Below are positions 16,189 to 25,253 of a stretch of DNA of 64,000 nt, one piece after another (position 1 is the first letter of the stretch; the number at the start of each line of letters is the position of its first letter). Both the position numbers and the translations under genes were made by a program. Source of the DNA: Azospira inquinata (GTDB taxonomy: Bacteria > Pseudomonadota > Gammaproteobacteria > Burkholderiales > Rhodocyclaceae); assembly GCF_018905915.1 (NCBI RefSeq), contig NZ_CP064782.1, forward strand, positions 1,054,001 to 1,118,000. Reading direction: 5' to 3'. The notes under the pieces were generated by a model. The model saw only the letters and a list, made by a program, of their open reading frames with translations. It searched no databases and had not been told where the DNA came from.

Positions 16189-16656
16189 TTATTGAATGGG
16201 CACTTCCTGATTACCGGCAGCGGCTTGTTCTTCCGCCTTGCGGGACAGGTAAAGGGCTTCAAAATTGACCGGTTGGAGCACCACCGGGGCAAAGCCCGCA
16301 TGGGCCACACAGGTGGAAACCACTTCCCGAGCATAGGGGAAGAGCACATTGGGGGCGGCGATGGCCAGCAGGGGCTCCATGTTTTCTTCCGGCACGTTGA
16401 GAATGCGGAACACCCCGCCCTGACCCACTTCCGCCAGGAAAACGGTCTTGTCCTCCAGCTTGGCGGTGACGGTCACGGTCAGCACCACGTCGTAAAGGCC
16501 ATCCCCCAGCCCCTTGCCTTCGCTGCGCAGTTGCACGTCCAGTTCCGGAGTTTCCCGTTGCAGGAAAATTTCCGGGGCGTGGGGCACTTCCACGGACAAA
16601 TCTTTCACGTACAACTTTTCGATGGCAAAAACGGGGCTGTTTTCTTCTTGGCTCAT
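16189..16656 (-). CDS. secB: Protein-export chaperone SecB
   Basis: The 155-residue protein matches SecB in length and sequence (FAIEKLYVKDLSVEVPHAP, PNVLFPYAREVVS). SecB is a cytosolic homotetramer that keeps preproteins unfolded and delivers them to SecA. The long substrate groove residues and the C-terminal helix are present, and the acidic N-terminus is typical. It is read with grxC (31 bp upstream) and the rhodanese gene, the standard rhodanese-grxC-secB order in beta- and gammaproteobacteria. Confidence 0.97.
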   Translation of the reverse strand: MSQEENSPVFAIEKLYVKDLSVEVPHAPEIFLQRETPELDVQLRSEGKGLGDGLYDVVLTVTVTAKLEDKTVFLAEVGQGGVFRILNVPEENMEPLLAIAAPNVLFPYAREVVSTCVAHAGFAPVVLQPVNFEALYLSRKAEEQAAAGNQEVPIQ

Positions 16657-16687
16657 GGAGAACTTTCCAAATCAGTTTGGTTAAAAA

Positions 16688-16948
16688 TCAATCGTTTTGC
16701 AGCAGGGGCAGCAAATCCCCGGCCCGATCCAGGGCGTAGAGGTCATCGCAGCCGCCCACGTGGGTGTCGCCGATAAAAATCTGGGGCACGGTGCGGCGGC
16801 CGGTACGGCTCATCATCTGCTCTCGTAATTCCGGCTCCAAATCCACCCGGAGTTTTTCAATGTCGGTCACGCCCCGGGCCCGGAGCAGCTGCTCGGCCCG
16901 GACACAGTAGGGGCAAACCCCGGTGGAATACATCTGCACCGGCTTCAT
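16688..16948 (-). CDS. grxC: Glutaredoxin 3 GrxC
   Basis: This 86-residue glutaredoxin has the dithiol active site CPYC (Cys12, Cys15), the cis-proline motif TVPQIF, and the glutathione-binding GGCDDLYALD. It reduces protein disulfides and glutathione mixed disulfides in the cytoplasm. The gene starts 2 bp after the rhodanese stop, so the two are probably translated together. Confidence 0.96.
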   Translation of the reverse strand: MKPVQMYSTGVCPYCVRAEQLLRARGVTDIEKLRVDLEPELREQMMSRTGRRTVPQIFIGDTHVGGCDDLYALDRAGDLLPLLQND

Positions 16949-16950
16949 GG

Positions 16951-17376
16951 TCAGGCCTTTTTCCGGGTCAGGGGGAGATTGGCTTCACTCCAGCGGCCCA
17001 TGCCCCCATCCAGGTTTTTCACCTGGGTGAAACCGGCTTTGGCCAACTGGCCGCAGGCCGTGGCGGAACGCATACCGGAAGCGCACACCACCACAATGGG
17101 GCGATCCTTATATTGGGCCAGTTCGCTGATCCGTTCCCCCAGCTTGGCCAGGGGTACGTTTTTGGCTTCCGGAATGTGGCCCCCGGCGAATTCCGCCGGG
17201 TCCCGCACATCCAGTACCAGGGCGTCTTGCCGGTTAATCAACAGGGTGGCATCCACCACCGAAATGGCGGGGCCGCCGGAGCGACGCAGCAGGGAGGCCA
17301 GAAAAGCGCCGCCGCTCACCACCACCAGGCCGACGAGAAAAATATTTTGCTTAATGAATTCCAAAACCAGCTCCAT
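16951..17376 (-). CDS. Membrane-anchored rhodanese-domain sulfurtransferase
   Basis: The start at ATG 17376 gives 141 residues; the frame opens earlier with GTG but the family starts MELVLEFI. One membrane helix (residues 13-30) is followed by a single rhodanese domain with DVRDPAEFAGGHIP and the active-site loop VVCASGMRS (catalytic Cys98). It probably moves sulfane sulfur in or near the inner membrane. It is first in the operon with grxC and secB, and sits just downstream of an ArsR-type regulator with sulfide-sensor-like cysteines, recalling E. coli ygaV-ygaP. Confidence 0.9.
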   Translation of the reverse strand: MELVLEFIKQNIFLVGLVVVSGGAFLASLLRRSGGPAISVVDATLLINRQDALVLDVRDPAEFAGGHIPEAKNVPLAKLGERISELAQYKDRPIVVVCASGMRSATACGQLAKAGFTQVKNLDGGMGRWSEANLPLTRKKA

Positions 17377-17424
17377 GCAGAGAAAAAAAGAGGGGCGGGA
17401 TGCCACCGGAGGGTGCCCGCCGGT

Positions 17425-17742
17425 TTAATTTCCGTCCCGGCGGCAGAACACTTCCCGCATCATCACAATCAGTTGCAGGGTACGGGCATCCCCGACCCGG
17501 TAAAACACACGGTTGGCGTCCTTACGGGTCAGCAGCACGCCCTTTTCCCGAAGAATGGCCAGATGCTGGGAAATATTGCTTTGAGAAGTGCCCACCGCAT
17601 CCACGATTTCCTGGACGCAGACTTCCCCGTCCCCAACCACGCAAAGAATTTTCAGCCGCAGGGGATGGGCAATGGCCTTGAGGGCACGGGCCGCCTGCTC
17701 GATCTGCTCTTGCTTGTCGATAAATTGATTGAGTGATTCCAC
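17425..17742 (-). CDS. ArsR/SmtB-family repressor, candidate persulfide sensor
   Basis: This 105-residue winged-helix protein begins with GTG 17742. The helix-turn-helix is clear (VGTSQSNISQHLAILREKGVL, recognition helix about residues 52-62). Cysteines are Cys34 (LKILCVV), Cys42 (GEVCVQE) and Cys100 (REVFCRR). Cys34 and Cys100 are 66 residues apart and in the same secondary-structure places as the persulfide-sensing pair of SqrR and BigR. The gene lies 48 bp upstream of the membrane rhodanese. A sulfide-responsive role is inferred; a metal sensor using Cys42 is the alternative. Confidence 0.85.
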   Translation of the reverse strand: MESLNQFIDKQEQIEQAARALKAIAHPLRLKILCVVGDGEVCVQEIVDAVGTSQSNISQHLAILREKGVLLTRKDANRVFYRVGDARTLQLIVMMREVFCRRDGN

Positions 17743-17957
17743 TAAGGACCGCCTTCTTAACCCAAGTTACGAAACCCGTTCCCCCTGGCGTCGGCTTGGG
17801 TGGACCGTCCTGCCCCCCAGGGGCTAGAAAAAACATTATAAAATACTCCGCTAGTCTAGCCTAAGACGGGCTTGAGGAGGGTTTTCCGACCCCGTTGCGG
17901 CGGCCCCGCCCCCTCACTCCTCCAGGCCCGCCCCCCCGGTCGTCATCCCCAGCCCCC

Positions 17958-19460
17958 ATGTCTCCCCACTTCCCCTCCGCCCCATTCCCTGCCCCCTCTT
18001 CCCCCCGTCCGCCCCATGGCTGGAGCCGTCTGGCCGCCTGCTGCCTGATGCTGATCTGGGGATTGGGGGCCATCCAGCCCGCCCTGGCGGCCAAAGAAAA
18101 GGAACGGAGCCACAAGGAAAAAGACTCGCCCCCGGAAAAAACGGCGATCCGCAGCGCCCAGAAGCAGATGAATCAGAAGCAGGGTGATTTGCAGGATGTA
18201 CGGGGCAAGCTCACCCATTTGCGCAAGGAAGTGGCCACCACGGAAAAAACCCGCTCCGATGTGGCGGACCAGTTGCAGGACGTGGAGCGGAATATTTCCT
18301 CCGCCACCCGGGAGCTGCGGGATCTGGCGGATCAGCGCAATAGCCTCCAGGACAAGCTGCACAGCCTGGCGGACCAATCCCGGGTCCTGTCAGGCACCCT
18401 GGATACCCAGCAGAACCAGCTCCAGAAGCTAGTGGTCCGCCAGTACACCCGGGGGGACACGGACTCCCTGCGCCTGCTCCTGAACGGTAACGACCCCAAC
18501 CAGATCGCCCGGGACATGTATTACCTGGCCGCCGTGGCCAAGGCCCGCAGTGCCTTGATGCAGCAGCTGGGAGAATCCCTCAAGCAGAAGCAGGACCTGG
18601 CGGAAGAAACCAAGCGCCAGGAAGGGGAACTGGCCCGGGTGGAAGCCAAGCAAAAGGATGAGCAGGCTCGGCTGGAAAGCCTGAAACAGCAGCGCCAGGC
18701 CACCCTGGCCCAGCTCTCGGACCGGATTGCGGACCGGCGTAAGCAGATCACCTCCCTACAACAGGACGAAAAGCATCTCTCCGACCTAGTCGCCAATCTG
18801 TCCAAGTCCATCGCCGAAGCCCAGGCCCGGGAAAAGGCCCGGGCGGAGGCCGCTGCCCGGGCACGGGCCAAGGCTGAAGCGGCAGCCCGGGCCAAAGCGG
18901 AGGCCGAAGCCAAGGCGGCGGCCCGAGCCCAGGCCCTGGCCAGGGAAAAGGCGGCCAAAGCAGGTAAGCCCCTGCCGCCGCAAAAGCCCATCCCCCGCCC
19001 GGCTCCGCCCCCCCGGGAACCGGAGCTGCAAAACGAAAAAATTCCGGAAGCCGTTCCCAGCGGCGCCTTCGCCCGCCTCAAGGGCAGCCTGCACCTGCCA
19101 GTCCGGGGCGCGGTCAGCAACCGCTTCGGCAGTAAGCGTGGCGAAGGTGGCTCCTGGAAGGGCGTCTTCGTCCGAGCTGGCGCCGGCAGCGAGGTTCGGG
19201 CAGTGGCCGGCGGCCGGGTGGCCTTCGCCGACTGGATGCGGGGGTTTGGCAACCTGCTCATCATCGACCACGGGGATGGTTACATGACCATCTACGGCAA
19301 TAACGAATCCCTCTATAAAAAAGCCGGGGATACGGTGAAAGGTGGGGATGTAATCGGGGCCGTCGGCAGCAGCGGTGGCAACGGAGAATCCGGTTTATAC
19401 TTTGAACTTCGCCGTCAAGGACAACCGCTCGACCCATTGCAGTGGGTGGGCTTGAAGTAG
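17958..19460 (+). CDS. envC: EnvC-like murein hydrolase activator (coiled coil plus degenerate LytM domain)
   Basis: The start is set at ATG 17958 (500 residues); an upstream in-frame TTG 17895 exists but gives a Pro/Arg-rich stretch. A signal peptide ends near residue 44. Residues about 65-320 are a long coiled coil ending in an Ala/Arg/Glu-rich run. The C-terminal M23/LytM domain (about residues 395-498) has GGRVAFADWMRGFGNLLIIDHGDG but lacks the zinc-binding His residues of active enzymes (GVFVRAG and LYFELR in place of H-x-G-x-D and HxH). That matches EnvC, which activates AmiA/AmiB amidases at the septum. It is followed by ctpA. Confidence 0.9.
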   Translation: MSPHFPSAPFPAPSSPRPPHGWSRLAACCLMLIWGLGAIQPALAAKEKERSHKEKDSPPEKTAIRSAQKQMNQKQGDLQDVRGKLTHLRKEVATTEKTRSDVADQLQDVERNISSATRELRDLADQRNSLQDKLHSLADQSRVLSGTLDTQQNQLQKLVVRQYTRGDTDSLRLLLNGNDPNQIARDMYYLAAVAKARSALMQQLGESLKQKQDLAEETKRQEGELARVEAKQKDEQARLESLKQQRQATLAQLSDRIADRRKQITSLQQDEKHLSDLVANLSKSIAEAQAREKARAEAAARARAKAEAAARAKAEAEAKAAARAQALAREKAAKAGKPLPPQKPIPRPAPPPREPELQNEKIPEAVPSGAFARLKGSLHLPVRGAVSNRFGSKRGEGGSWKGVFVRAGAGSEVRAVAGGRVAFADWMRGFGNLLIIDHGDGYMTIYGNNESLYKKAGDTVKGGDVIGAVGSSGGNGESGLYFELRRQGQPLDPLQWVGLK

Positions 19461-19473
19461 GAGAGCAGGACAG

Positions 19474-20892
19474 ATGGGTAAGCAGTTGAAAACGGTGGGT
19501 CTGGTCAGCGTCGGCTTTGTCGCCGGGGTGCTGTTGAGCTTGCAGATTTCCGCCATGGCGGAAAAGGAAAACCGGGCGGGCCTGCCGGTGGAAGAGCTGC
19601 GCACCTTCGCGGAAGTCTTCAATGCCATCAAACAGGGCTACGTGGAGCCGGTGGAGGATAAGAAGCTCATCACCAATGCCATTTCCGGCATGCTCTCCAA
19701 CCTGGACCCCCACTCCTCCTATCTGGATGCGGATTCCTTCAAGGAACTCCAGGTCGGCACCCAGGGTGAGTTCGGCGGCCTGGGCATTGAAGTGGGCATG
19801 GAAGACGGCTTCGTCAAAGTGGTCTCCCCCATTGAAGACACCCCCGCCTACCGGGCCGGGCTCAAGGCCGGGGACCTGATCGTCAAGCTGGACGACACCC
19901 CGGTGAAAGGCCTCACCCTGTCCGACGCGGTAAAGCGCATGCGGGGCAAGCCCAAGACCCCCATTACACTGACCGTGGTCCGCAAGGGGGAACAAAAACC
20001 CCTGGTGATTACCCTGACCCGGGAAGTGATCAAGGTGCAGAGCGTCAAATCCAAGCTCCTGGACGGGGCCTATGGCTATGTGCGCATCACCCAGTTCCAG
20101 GAAAATACCGGGCCTTCCCTGGTGAAGCACCTCAATGATCTCTATAAACAGGCCAAGCTGAAGGGCCTGATTCTGGATTTGCGCAACGATCCGGGCGGCC
20201 TGCTGAACGGGGCCGTGGGCGTGGCTGGCGCCTTCCTGCCGCCCAAGGCTTTGGTGGTTTCCACCAATGGCCGCCTGGCGGATTCCAAGCACGAATTCCG
20301 GGCCGTTACCGAGGATTACGCCCGCAGCGCCAAGGAAGACTACCTGCAAGGCCTGAATCCGGAAGTGAAGAAGGTGCCCATGGTGGTGCTGGTGAACGGG
20401 GGCTCCGCCTCCGCCTCGGAAATCGTCGCCGGCGCCTTGCAAGACCACAAGCGGGCGGTGGTCATGGGCACCCAGACCTTCGGCAAGGGCTCGGTGCAAA
20501 CCGTGCTGCCCCTGCCCAACAACACGGCCATCAAGCTCACCACGGCCCGCTACTACACCCCCTCGGGCCGCTCCATCCAGGCCAAGGGCATTGTGCCGGA
20601 CATCGAGGTGGAAGAATCCGCCAACGGTGGCAATGGCCGGGATCATCTGCTGCGGGAAGCGGATCTGGAACACCACCTGAACAACGACAAGGACAGTGGG
20701 GCCGCTAAAGATTCTGCCCTGAAGCCGGCTAAGGACCTCAAAGACAACGGTAAGACCAAGGGCAAGTCCAAGGAAGAAGACGACAAGCTGGACATGCAGC
20801 CTCCGGTGGAACCGGCCTCCAAGGACGACTATCAGGTGAATCAGGCGGTCAATCTTCTCAAGGGCCTGCAGATCATGCAGAATCGCCAGTAG
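19474..20892 (+). CDS. ctpA: Carboxyl-terminal processing protease CtpA (S41 family)
   Basis: The protein has 472 residues: an N-terminal signal or anchor (residues 5-25), a PDZ domain (about 85-175), and the S41 protease core. The catalytic pair is Ser313 in NGGSASASEI and Lys338 in TFGKGSVQT, 25 residues apart as in Tsp and D1 protease. The C-terminus is charged and Lys-rich. It cleaves periplasmic proteins at their C-terminus. The envC-ctpA pair, 13 bp apart with an AGGAG site, is a conserved arrangement and suggests a shared role in cell-wall hydrolase control. Confidence 0.95.
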   Translation: MGKQLKTVGLVSVGFVAGVLLSLQISAMAEKENRAGLPVEELRTFAEVFNAIKQGYVEPVEDKKLITNAISGMLSNLDPHSSYLDADSFKELQVGTQGEFGGLGIEVGMEDGFVKVVSPIEDTPAYRAGLKAGDLIVKLDDTPVKGLTLSDAVKRMRGKPKTPITLTVVRKGEQKPLVITLTREVIKVQSVKSKLLDGAYGYVRITQFQENTGPSLVKHLNDLYKQAKLKGLILDLRNDPGGLLNGAVGVAGAFLPPKALVVSTNGRLADSKHEFRAVTEDYARSAKEDYLQGLNPEVKKVPMVVLVNGGSASASEIVAGALQDHKRAVVMGTQTFGKGSVQTVLPLPNNTAIKLTTARYYTPSGRSIQAKGIVPDIEVEESANGGNGRDHLLREADLEHHLNNDKDSGAAKDSALKPAKDLKDNGKTKGKSKEEDDKLDMQPPVEPASKDDYQVNQAVNLLKGLQIMQNRQ

Positions 20893-20915
20893 CTTTTCTT
20901 GCCAGGAGGTGGGAT

Positions 20916-21347
20916 ATGCAGCGCACCATGGACATCCCCGGGGGGGCGCCCCGAGACACCCAGAAGCGCCGGGAAATTCTCTTTTCCCGTTTCCCACCGG
21001 GCCAGGTTCCCGAGGCCCGGACCCTGCTGGAGGGCCTACCCGCCCTCCAGGTGGCGGATCACCGGGATAGGCCCGCACTCAGCGTGGCCTATCGGCTGGA
21101 AAACTACACCTTGCAGGGACTGGAAGCCGGGCTCACGGACCAGGGCTTTCACCTGGACAACACCCTCTTGGCCAAGCTGCGCCGGGCCCTGATCTACTAC
21201 GTGGAAGAAACCCAGCTACACAACCTGGGCGCCCCCACCAAACCCCTGAAAGACAACAGCAGAGACGCTGCCTACGTGCAGGCCTGGGACCGGGAACTCC
21301 ACGGTGACCGGGACGACACCCCGGAAGAATGGCGCCACTACCGCTGA
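20916..21347 (+). CDS. Conserved protein of unknown function downstream of ctpA
   Basis: This 143-residue protein has a strong AGGAGG ribosome site 6 bases before ATG 20916. It has no signal peptide or membrane helix. Residues about 30-80 (alternating strands and one helix: ALQVADHRDRPALSVAYRL then GLEAGLTDQGFHL) could form a ferredoxin-like fold similar in shape to heavy-metal-associated domains, but without the CxxC. The C-terminus is rich in Asp, Arg and Glu. It lies 23 bp after ctpA and before moeB, so probably in one operon. I do not recognise a function. Confidence 0.7.
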   Translation: MQRTMDIPGGAPRDTQKRREILFSRFPPGQVPEARTLLEGLPALQVADHRDRPALSVAYRLENYTLQGLEAGLTDQGFHLDNTLLAKLRRALIYYVEETQLHNLGAPTKPLKDNSRDAAYVQAWDRELHGDRDDTPEEWRHYR

Positions 21348-21402
21348 CCTTTCCCCTCCCCCTCTTCTTCCGGGCCGGTTCTACCGGCCCGATGTTTTCC
21401 CC

Positions 21403-22152
21403 ATGGACGACCAGCAACTTCTCCACTACAGCCGCCACATTCTTCTAGAACCCATCGGTATCGAAGGTCAGGAGCGCCTGCTCCAATCCCGGGTATTAAT
21501 TGTGGGAGCCGGGGGGCTGGGCTCCCCCGCCGCCCTCTACTTGGCGGCCGCCGGGGTGGGACGTCTGGTGCTGGCGGACGGAGATACGGTGGATTACACC
21601 AATCTGCAACGGCAGATTCTCCATAGCCCGGATACGGTGGGCATGGCCAAGGCCCTGTCCGGAGAACGGCGCCTACACCAGCTCAACCCAGAATGCCGGG
21701 TGGAGGCCCTGACCCGGCGCCTGGAAGGGGAAGACCTGGAAGCCCAGGTAGCCCTGGCGGACGTGGTACTGGATTGCTGCGACAATTTTCCCACCCGCCA
21801 TGCCGTAAACCGGGCCTGCGTGGCCCAGAAAAAGCCCCTGGTGTCCGGTGCTGCGGTGCGCTTCGACGGCCAGATCAGCGTCTTTGACCAGCGCCAGGAA
21901 GATGCTCCCTGCTACCACTGCCTGTTTCCCGAAGGGGAAGATGTGGAGGAGCTGCGCTGCGCCGTCACCGGGGTCTTCGCCCCCCTCACCGGCATCATCG
22001 GCGCCATGCAAGCCGCGGAAGCCCTCAAGCTCCTGGTGCCCTGCGGTACCCCCTTGAGCGGCCGCCTATTGTTGCTGGACGCCCTGACCATGGAATGGCG
22101 CAGCATCCGCCTGGCGAAAGACCCGGACTGCCCGGTCTGCGGGCATCATTAG
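21403..22152 (+). CDS. moeB: Sulfur-carrier adenylyltransferase MoeB/ThiF (HesA family)
   Basis: The start at ATG 21403 (249 residues) fits the family (MDDQQLLHYSRHILL). The ATP-binding loop GAGGLGSPAA, the NLQRQ segment with the catalytic Arg, and the zinc-binding pairs CYHC (near residue 170) and CPVC (at the end) are all visible. The enzyme adenylates the C-terminus of MoaD or ThiS in molybdopterin or thiamine synthesis. No moaD or thiS is adjacent, so which carrier it serves is open. It is convergent with ribD. Confidence 0.92.
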   Translation: MDDQQLLHYSRHILLEPIGIEGQERLLQSRVLIVGAGGLGSPAALYLAAAGVGRLVLADGDTVDYTNLQRQILHSPDTVGMAKALSGERRLHQLNPECRVEALTRRLEGEDLEAQVALADVVLDCCDNFPTRHAVNRACVAQKKPLVSGAAVRFDGQISVFDQRQEDAPCYHCLFPEGEDVEELRCAVTGVFAPLTGIIGAMQAAEALKLLVPCGTPLSGRLLLLDALTMEWRSIRLAKDPDCPVCGHH

Positions 22153-22237
22153 GGCTTCCCCTGCTTTGGGGCAGCCCGAGGTTGCCCCTGCGCTCCGCCG
22201 CCCGGACCCGGGCAAGCACCCACAGTCCCTGAGGGTT

Positions 22238-23323
22238 TCAGGCCCGCCGGGCCAGAATACGAAGATCCGTACCGACCTGGCGCAGGTCGTGGAAGCGCCA
22301 GTGGGGCGCCGCCTCCAGACTTTCCAGATCCGGCCAGTCCAGGAGCCCCCGGCCGCCCCCACCGATCAGGCAGGGAGCCAGATACCAGAGCAGTTCATCC
22401 GCCAAGCCCTGAGCAATGAGCGCCCCGTGCAGCCGGGCGCCCCCTTCTCCATGGACCTCATTTAAGCCCCGGCGCCCCAGTTCCGCCAGCAGACCGGGCA
22501 AATCCACCCGGCCATCGGCCCCTGGCAACACCAGCACCTCCGCCCCCTGATCCTGCAAGGAGCGGGCTTTGGCCCCGTCCTCACAGGCCGTCACCACCAG
22601 GGTGCCGCCCCCTTCCAGGATCCGGGCGTTCCCCGGGGTAACCAAATGGCTATCCACCACCACCCGCAGGGGCTGACGTTCCGTTGCCACGCCCCGTACC
22701 GTGAGTTGGGGATCATCCGCCAACACCGTGCCGCTGCCGGTGAGAATGGCACAGGCCCGGGCCCGCCAGCGGTGGCCATCCTGGCGCGCCGCCGGGCCCG
22801 TAATCCATTGGCTAACCCCGTTGGCCAGGGCCGTGCGGCCATCCAAACTGGCCGCCCCCTTGAGGCGCAGCCAGGGGCGCCCCCGGGTCATCCGGGCGAT
22901 AAAACCAATATTCAGTTCCCGGGCTTCCTCCGCCAGCAGACCCGCAGCAGTGGCAATGCCCGCCGCCCCGATGCGGGCTAAGCCTTGTCCGGAAACCAGG
23001 GGATTGGGGTCTTCCATGGCCGCCACTACCCGGGCCACCCCGGCCTGGATCAAGGCGTCGGCACAGGGGGGAGTCCGGCCGAAATGGCTACAGGGCTCCA
23101 GAGTCACATAGGCGGTGGCGCCCCGGGCCGCTTCCCCCGCCGCCCGCAGGGCATGGACCTCCGCATGGAGGCCACCGGCTTTTTGATGCCAGCCTTCGCC
23201 AACGATCTGACCGTCCTTGACCAGGACACAGCCGACCCGGGGATTGGGGGAAGTGGAAAAAAGGCCTTGGGCAGCCAGGCGCAGGGCCCGCGCCATGAAG
23301 CGGTGATCCTGGGCGTCGAACAT
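22238..23323 (-). CDS. ribD: Bifunctional riboflavin biosynthesis deaminase/reductase RibD
   Basis: The protein has 361 residues. The N-terminal deaminase (residues 1-145) holds the zinc site HAEVHAL and EPCSHFGRTPPC. The C-terminal reductase (about 148-360) has the NADPH-binding pattern LKGAASLDGRTA and ITG. It carries out the second and third steps of the riboflavin pathway in the cytoplasm. It starts 14 bp after nrdR in the conserved glyA-nrdR-ribD order. Confidence 0.96.
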   Translation of the reverse strand: MFDAQDHRFMARALRLAAQGLFSTSPNPRVGCVLVKDGQIVGEGWHQKAGGLHAEVHALRAAGEAARGATAYVTLEPCSHFGRTPPCADALIQAGVARVVAAMEDPNPLVSGQGLARIGAAGIATAAGLLAEEARELNIGFIARMTRGRPWLRLKGAASLDGRTALANGVSQWITGPAARQDGHRWRARACAILTGSGTVLADDPQLTVRGVATERQPLRVVVDSHLVTPGNARILEGGGTLVVTACEDGAKARSLQDQGAEVLVLPGADGRVDLPGLLAELGRRGLNEVHGEGGARLHGALIAQGLADELLWYLAPCLIGGGGRGLLDWPDLESLEAAPHWRFHDLRQVGTDLRILARRA

Positions 23324-23337
23324 GGGAGGGAGAGAAA

Positions 23338-23832
23338 TCAGGCGTCGCGGGAACGACGGGGAGGCTTGGGGGACACCGGGCTACGGGGGGTGACTTCCCG
23401 CACCGCGTGGGAAAACTCGTCCACGTCTTCGAAATTGCGATAGACGGAGGCGAAGCGGACATAGGCGATCTTGTCCAGTTTCTTCAATTCCCGCATGACC
23501 ATTTCACCTAGCTTTTCCGAGGGCATTTCCCGTTCCCCCAAAGCCAGGAGTTTTTCTTCAATGCGGGCAATGGCCCCTTCCACGCTTTCCGTGGAAACGG
23601 GCCGCTTGCGCAGGGCCAGCCAGAGGCTGGCGGCCAGCTTTTCCCGGCTGAAATCCACCCGGGAACCGTTTTTCTTGACCACCTGGGGCAGGCGGATTTC
23701 CGCCCGCTCGTAGGTAGTGAACCGCTTCTCGCAGGAGAGGCAGCGGCGGCGACGGCGCACGATGTCGCCGTCGTCGTTGATGCGGGTATCGACGACGGTG
23801 GTGTCAGGAGCGTTGCAGAATGGACACTTCAT
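23338..23832 (-). CDS. nrdR: Transcriptional repressor NrdR
   Basis: The start at ATG 23832 (164 residues) gives the conserved MKCPFC opening; the frame is open further upstream. The N-terminal zinc ribbon uses CPFC and CLSC, followed by an ATP-cone domain (residues about 49-139, [14 protein letters not shown]). NrdR senses ATP/dATP and represses ribonucleotide reductase genes. The C-terminal tail is Arg/Pro/Ser-rich and a little longer than usual. It is 16 bp downstream of glyA. Confidence 0.96.
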   Translation of the reverse strand: MKCPFCNAPDTTVVDTRINDDGDIVRRRRRCLSCEKRFTTYERAEIRLPQVVKKNGSRVDFSREKLAASLWLALRKRPVSTESVEGAIARIEEKLLALGEREMPSEKLGEMVMRELKKLDKIAYVRFASVYRNFEDVDEFSHAVREVTPRSPVSPKPPRRSRDA

Positions 23833-23848
23833 CCGTCGGCGATTCCCT

Positions 23849-25099
23849 TTAGGCCCCGTAAACCGGGAACTTGGCGCAAAGAGCGGACACCTTGGCCCGC
23901 ACTTCCGCCAGCTTGGCTTCATCTTCCGGGGCGTCCAGCACGTCGGCCACCAGATGGGCCACCTGTTCCGCTTCCAGCTCGGTGAAGCCCCGGGTGGTCA
24001 TGGCCGGGGAGCCGATGCGAATGCCGGAGGTGACAAAGGGCTTTTCCGGGTCATTGGGGATGGCGTTCTTGTTCACCGTGATGTGAGCCTTGCCCAGAGC
24101 GGCTTCCGCCAGCTTGCCGGTGATTTTCTTGGCCCGCAGATCCACCAGGAAAACGTGGGATTCGGTCCGACCGGAGACAATGCGCAGGCCCCGTTCTTCC
24201 CCCAGCACCCGGGCCATGACCCGGGCGTTGGCCAGCACCTGTTCCTGATACACCTTGAATTCAGGGGACAGGGCTTCCTTGAAGGCCACGGCCTTGGCGG
24301 CGATGACGTGCATCAGGGGACCGCCTTGCAGGCCCGGGAAAATGGCGGAATTAATGGCTTTTTCGTGCTCCGCCTTCATCAGGATGACGCCGCCCCGGGG
24401 ACCGCGCAGGGTCTTGTGGGTGGTGGTGGTCACCACATCGGCGTGGGGCACCGGGTTGGGGTAGCAACCGGCAGCTACCAGACCGGCGTAGTGGGCCATG
24501 TCCACCCAGAGGATGGCGCCCACTTCCTTGGCGATTTTGGCGAACCGTTCGAAATCGATGCGCAGGGAGTAGGCGGAGGCACCGGCCACGATAATCTTGG
24601 GCTTGTGTTCCTTGGCCAGGGCTTCCAGCTTGTCGTAATCGATTTCTTCCTTGGCGTTGAGGCCATAGGAAACGGCGTGGAACCACTTGCCGGACATGTT
24701 CAGAGCCATGCCGTGGGTCAGGTGGCCACCTTCGGCCAGGCTCATGCCCAGGATGGTGTCACCGGGCTTGGCAAAGGCCATGAGCACGGCCTGATTGGCC
24801 TGGGAGCCGGAATTGGGCTGCACATTGGCGGCTTCGGCACCAAAGATTTTCTTGACCCGGTCGATGGCCAGTTGTTCGGCCACGTCCACGTATTCGCAAC
24901 CGCCGTAATAGCGCTTGCCGGGATAACCTTCCGCGTATTTGTTGGTCAGCTGGGAGCCTTGGGCTTCCATCACCGCCTTGGAAACGTAGTTTTCGGAGGC
25001 GATCAGCTCGATGTGATCCTCTTGGCGACGGTTTTCGTTTTCGATCGCCTGCCAGAGTTCGGAATCCACTTTTGCCAGGGTTTGTTGCGCGGAAAACAT
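23849..25099 (-). CDS. glyA: Serine hydroxymethyltransferase GlyA
   Basis: The 416-residue length is normal. Key motifs are [25 protein letters not shown] and the PLP-lysine segment [14 protein letters not shown] (Lys near residue 229). It converts serine and tetrahydrofolate to glycine and methylene-tetrahydrofolate, feeding purine and thymidylate synthesis in the cytosol. It is first of glyA-nrdR-ribD. About 40 bases upstream is an AT-rich patch with TACAAT that may be a -10 box, but no good -35 is seen at the right spacing. No glycine riboswitch is visible. Confidence 0.97.
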   Translation of the reverse strand: MFSAQQTLAKVDSELWQAIENENRRQEDHIELIASENYVSKAVMEAQGSQLTNKYAEGYPGKRYYGGCEYVDVAEQLAIDRVKKIFGAEAANVQPNSGSQANQAVLMAFAKPGDTILGMSLAEGGHLTHGMALNMSGKWFHAVSYGLNAKEEIDYDKLEALAKEHKPKIIVAGASAYSLRIDFERFAKIAKEVGAILWVDMAHYAGLVAAGCYPNPVPHADVVTTTTHKTLRGPRGGVILMKAEHEKAINSAIFPGLQGGPLMHVIAAKAVAFKEALSPEFKVYQEQVLANARVMARVLGEERGLRIVSGRTESHVFLVDLRAKKITGKLAEAALGKAHITVNKNAIPNDPEKPFVTSGIRIGSPAMTTRGFTELEAEQVAHLVADVLDAPEDEAKLAEVRAKVSALCAKFPVYGA

Positions 25100-25253
25100 C
25101 GGGGGAGCCTTTCAAGCCATTGAAAAGGGGGGAAATTGTATCATGTCAATCCCCCCCGCAGAAAACCTCGTGCCCCTTTTTGGGGAAAACCCTTAGGCCG
25201 TTCCCGCCTGCCTCCCCGGGGAACCGGTCCTTGGCCCCCCAGCCCGCCCCGTT

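Noticed and set aside
25130..25160. TTGACA and TACAAT next to each other upstream of glyA as a promoter
   Set aside because: The two boxes are only about 4 bp apart, so they cannot form one sigma-70 promoter; the -10 alone is possible.
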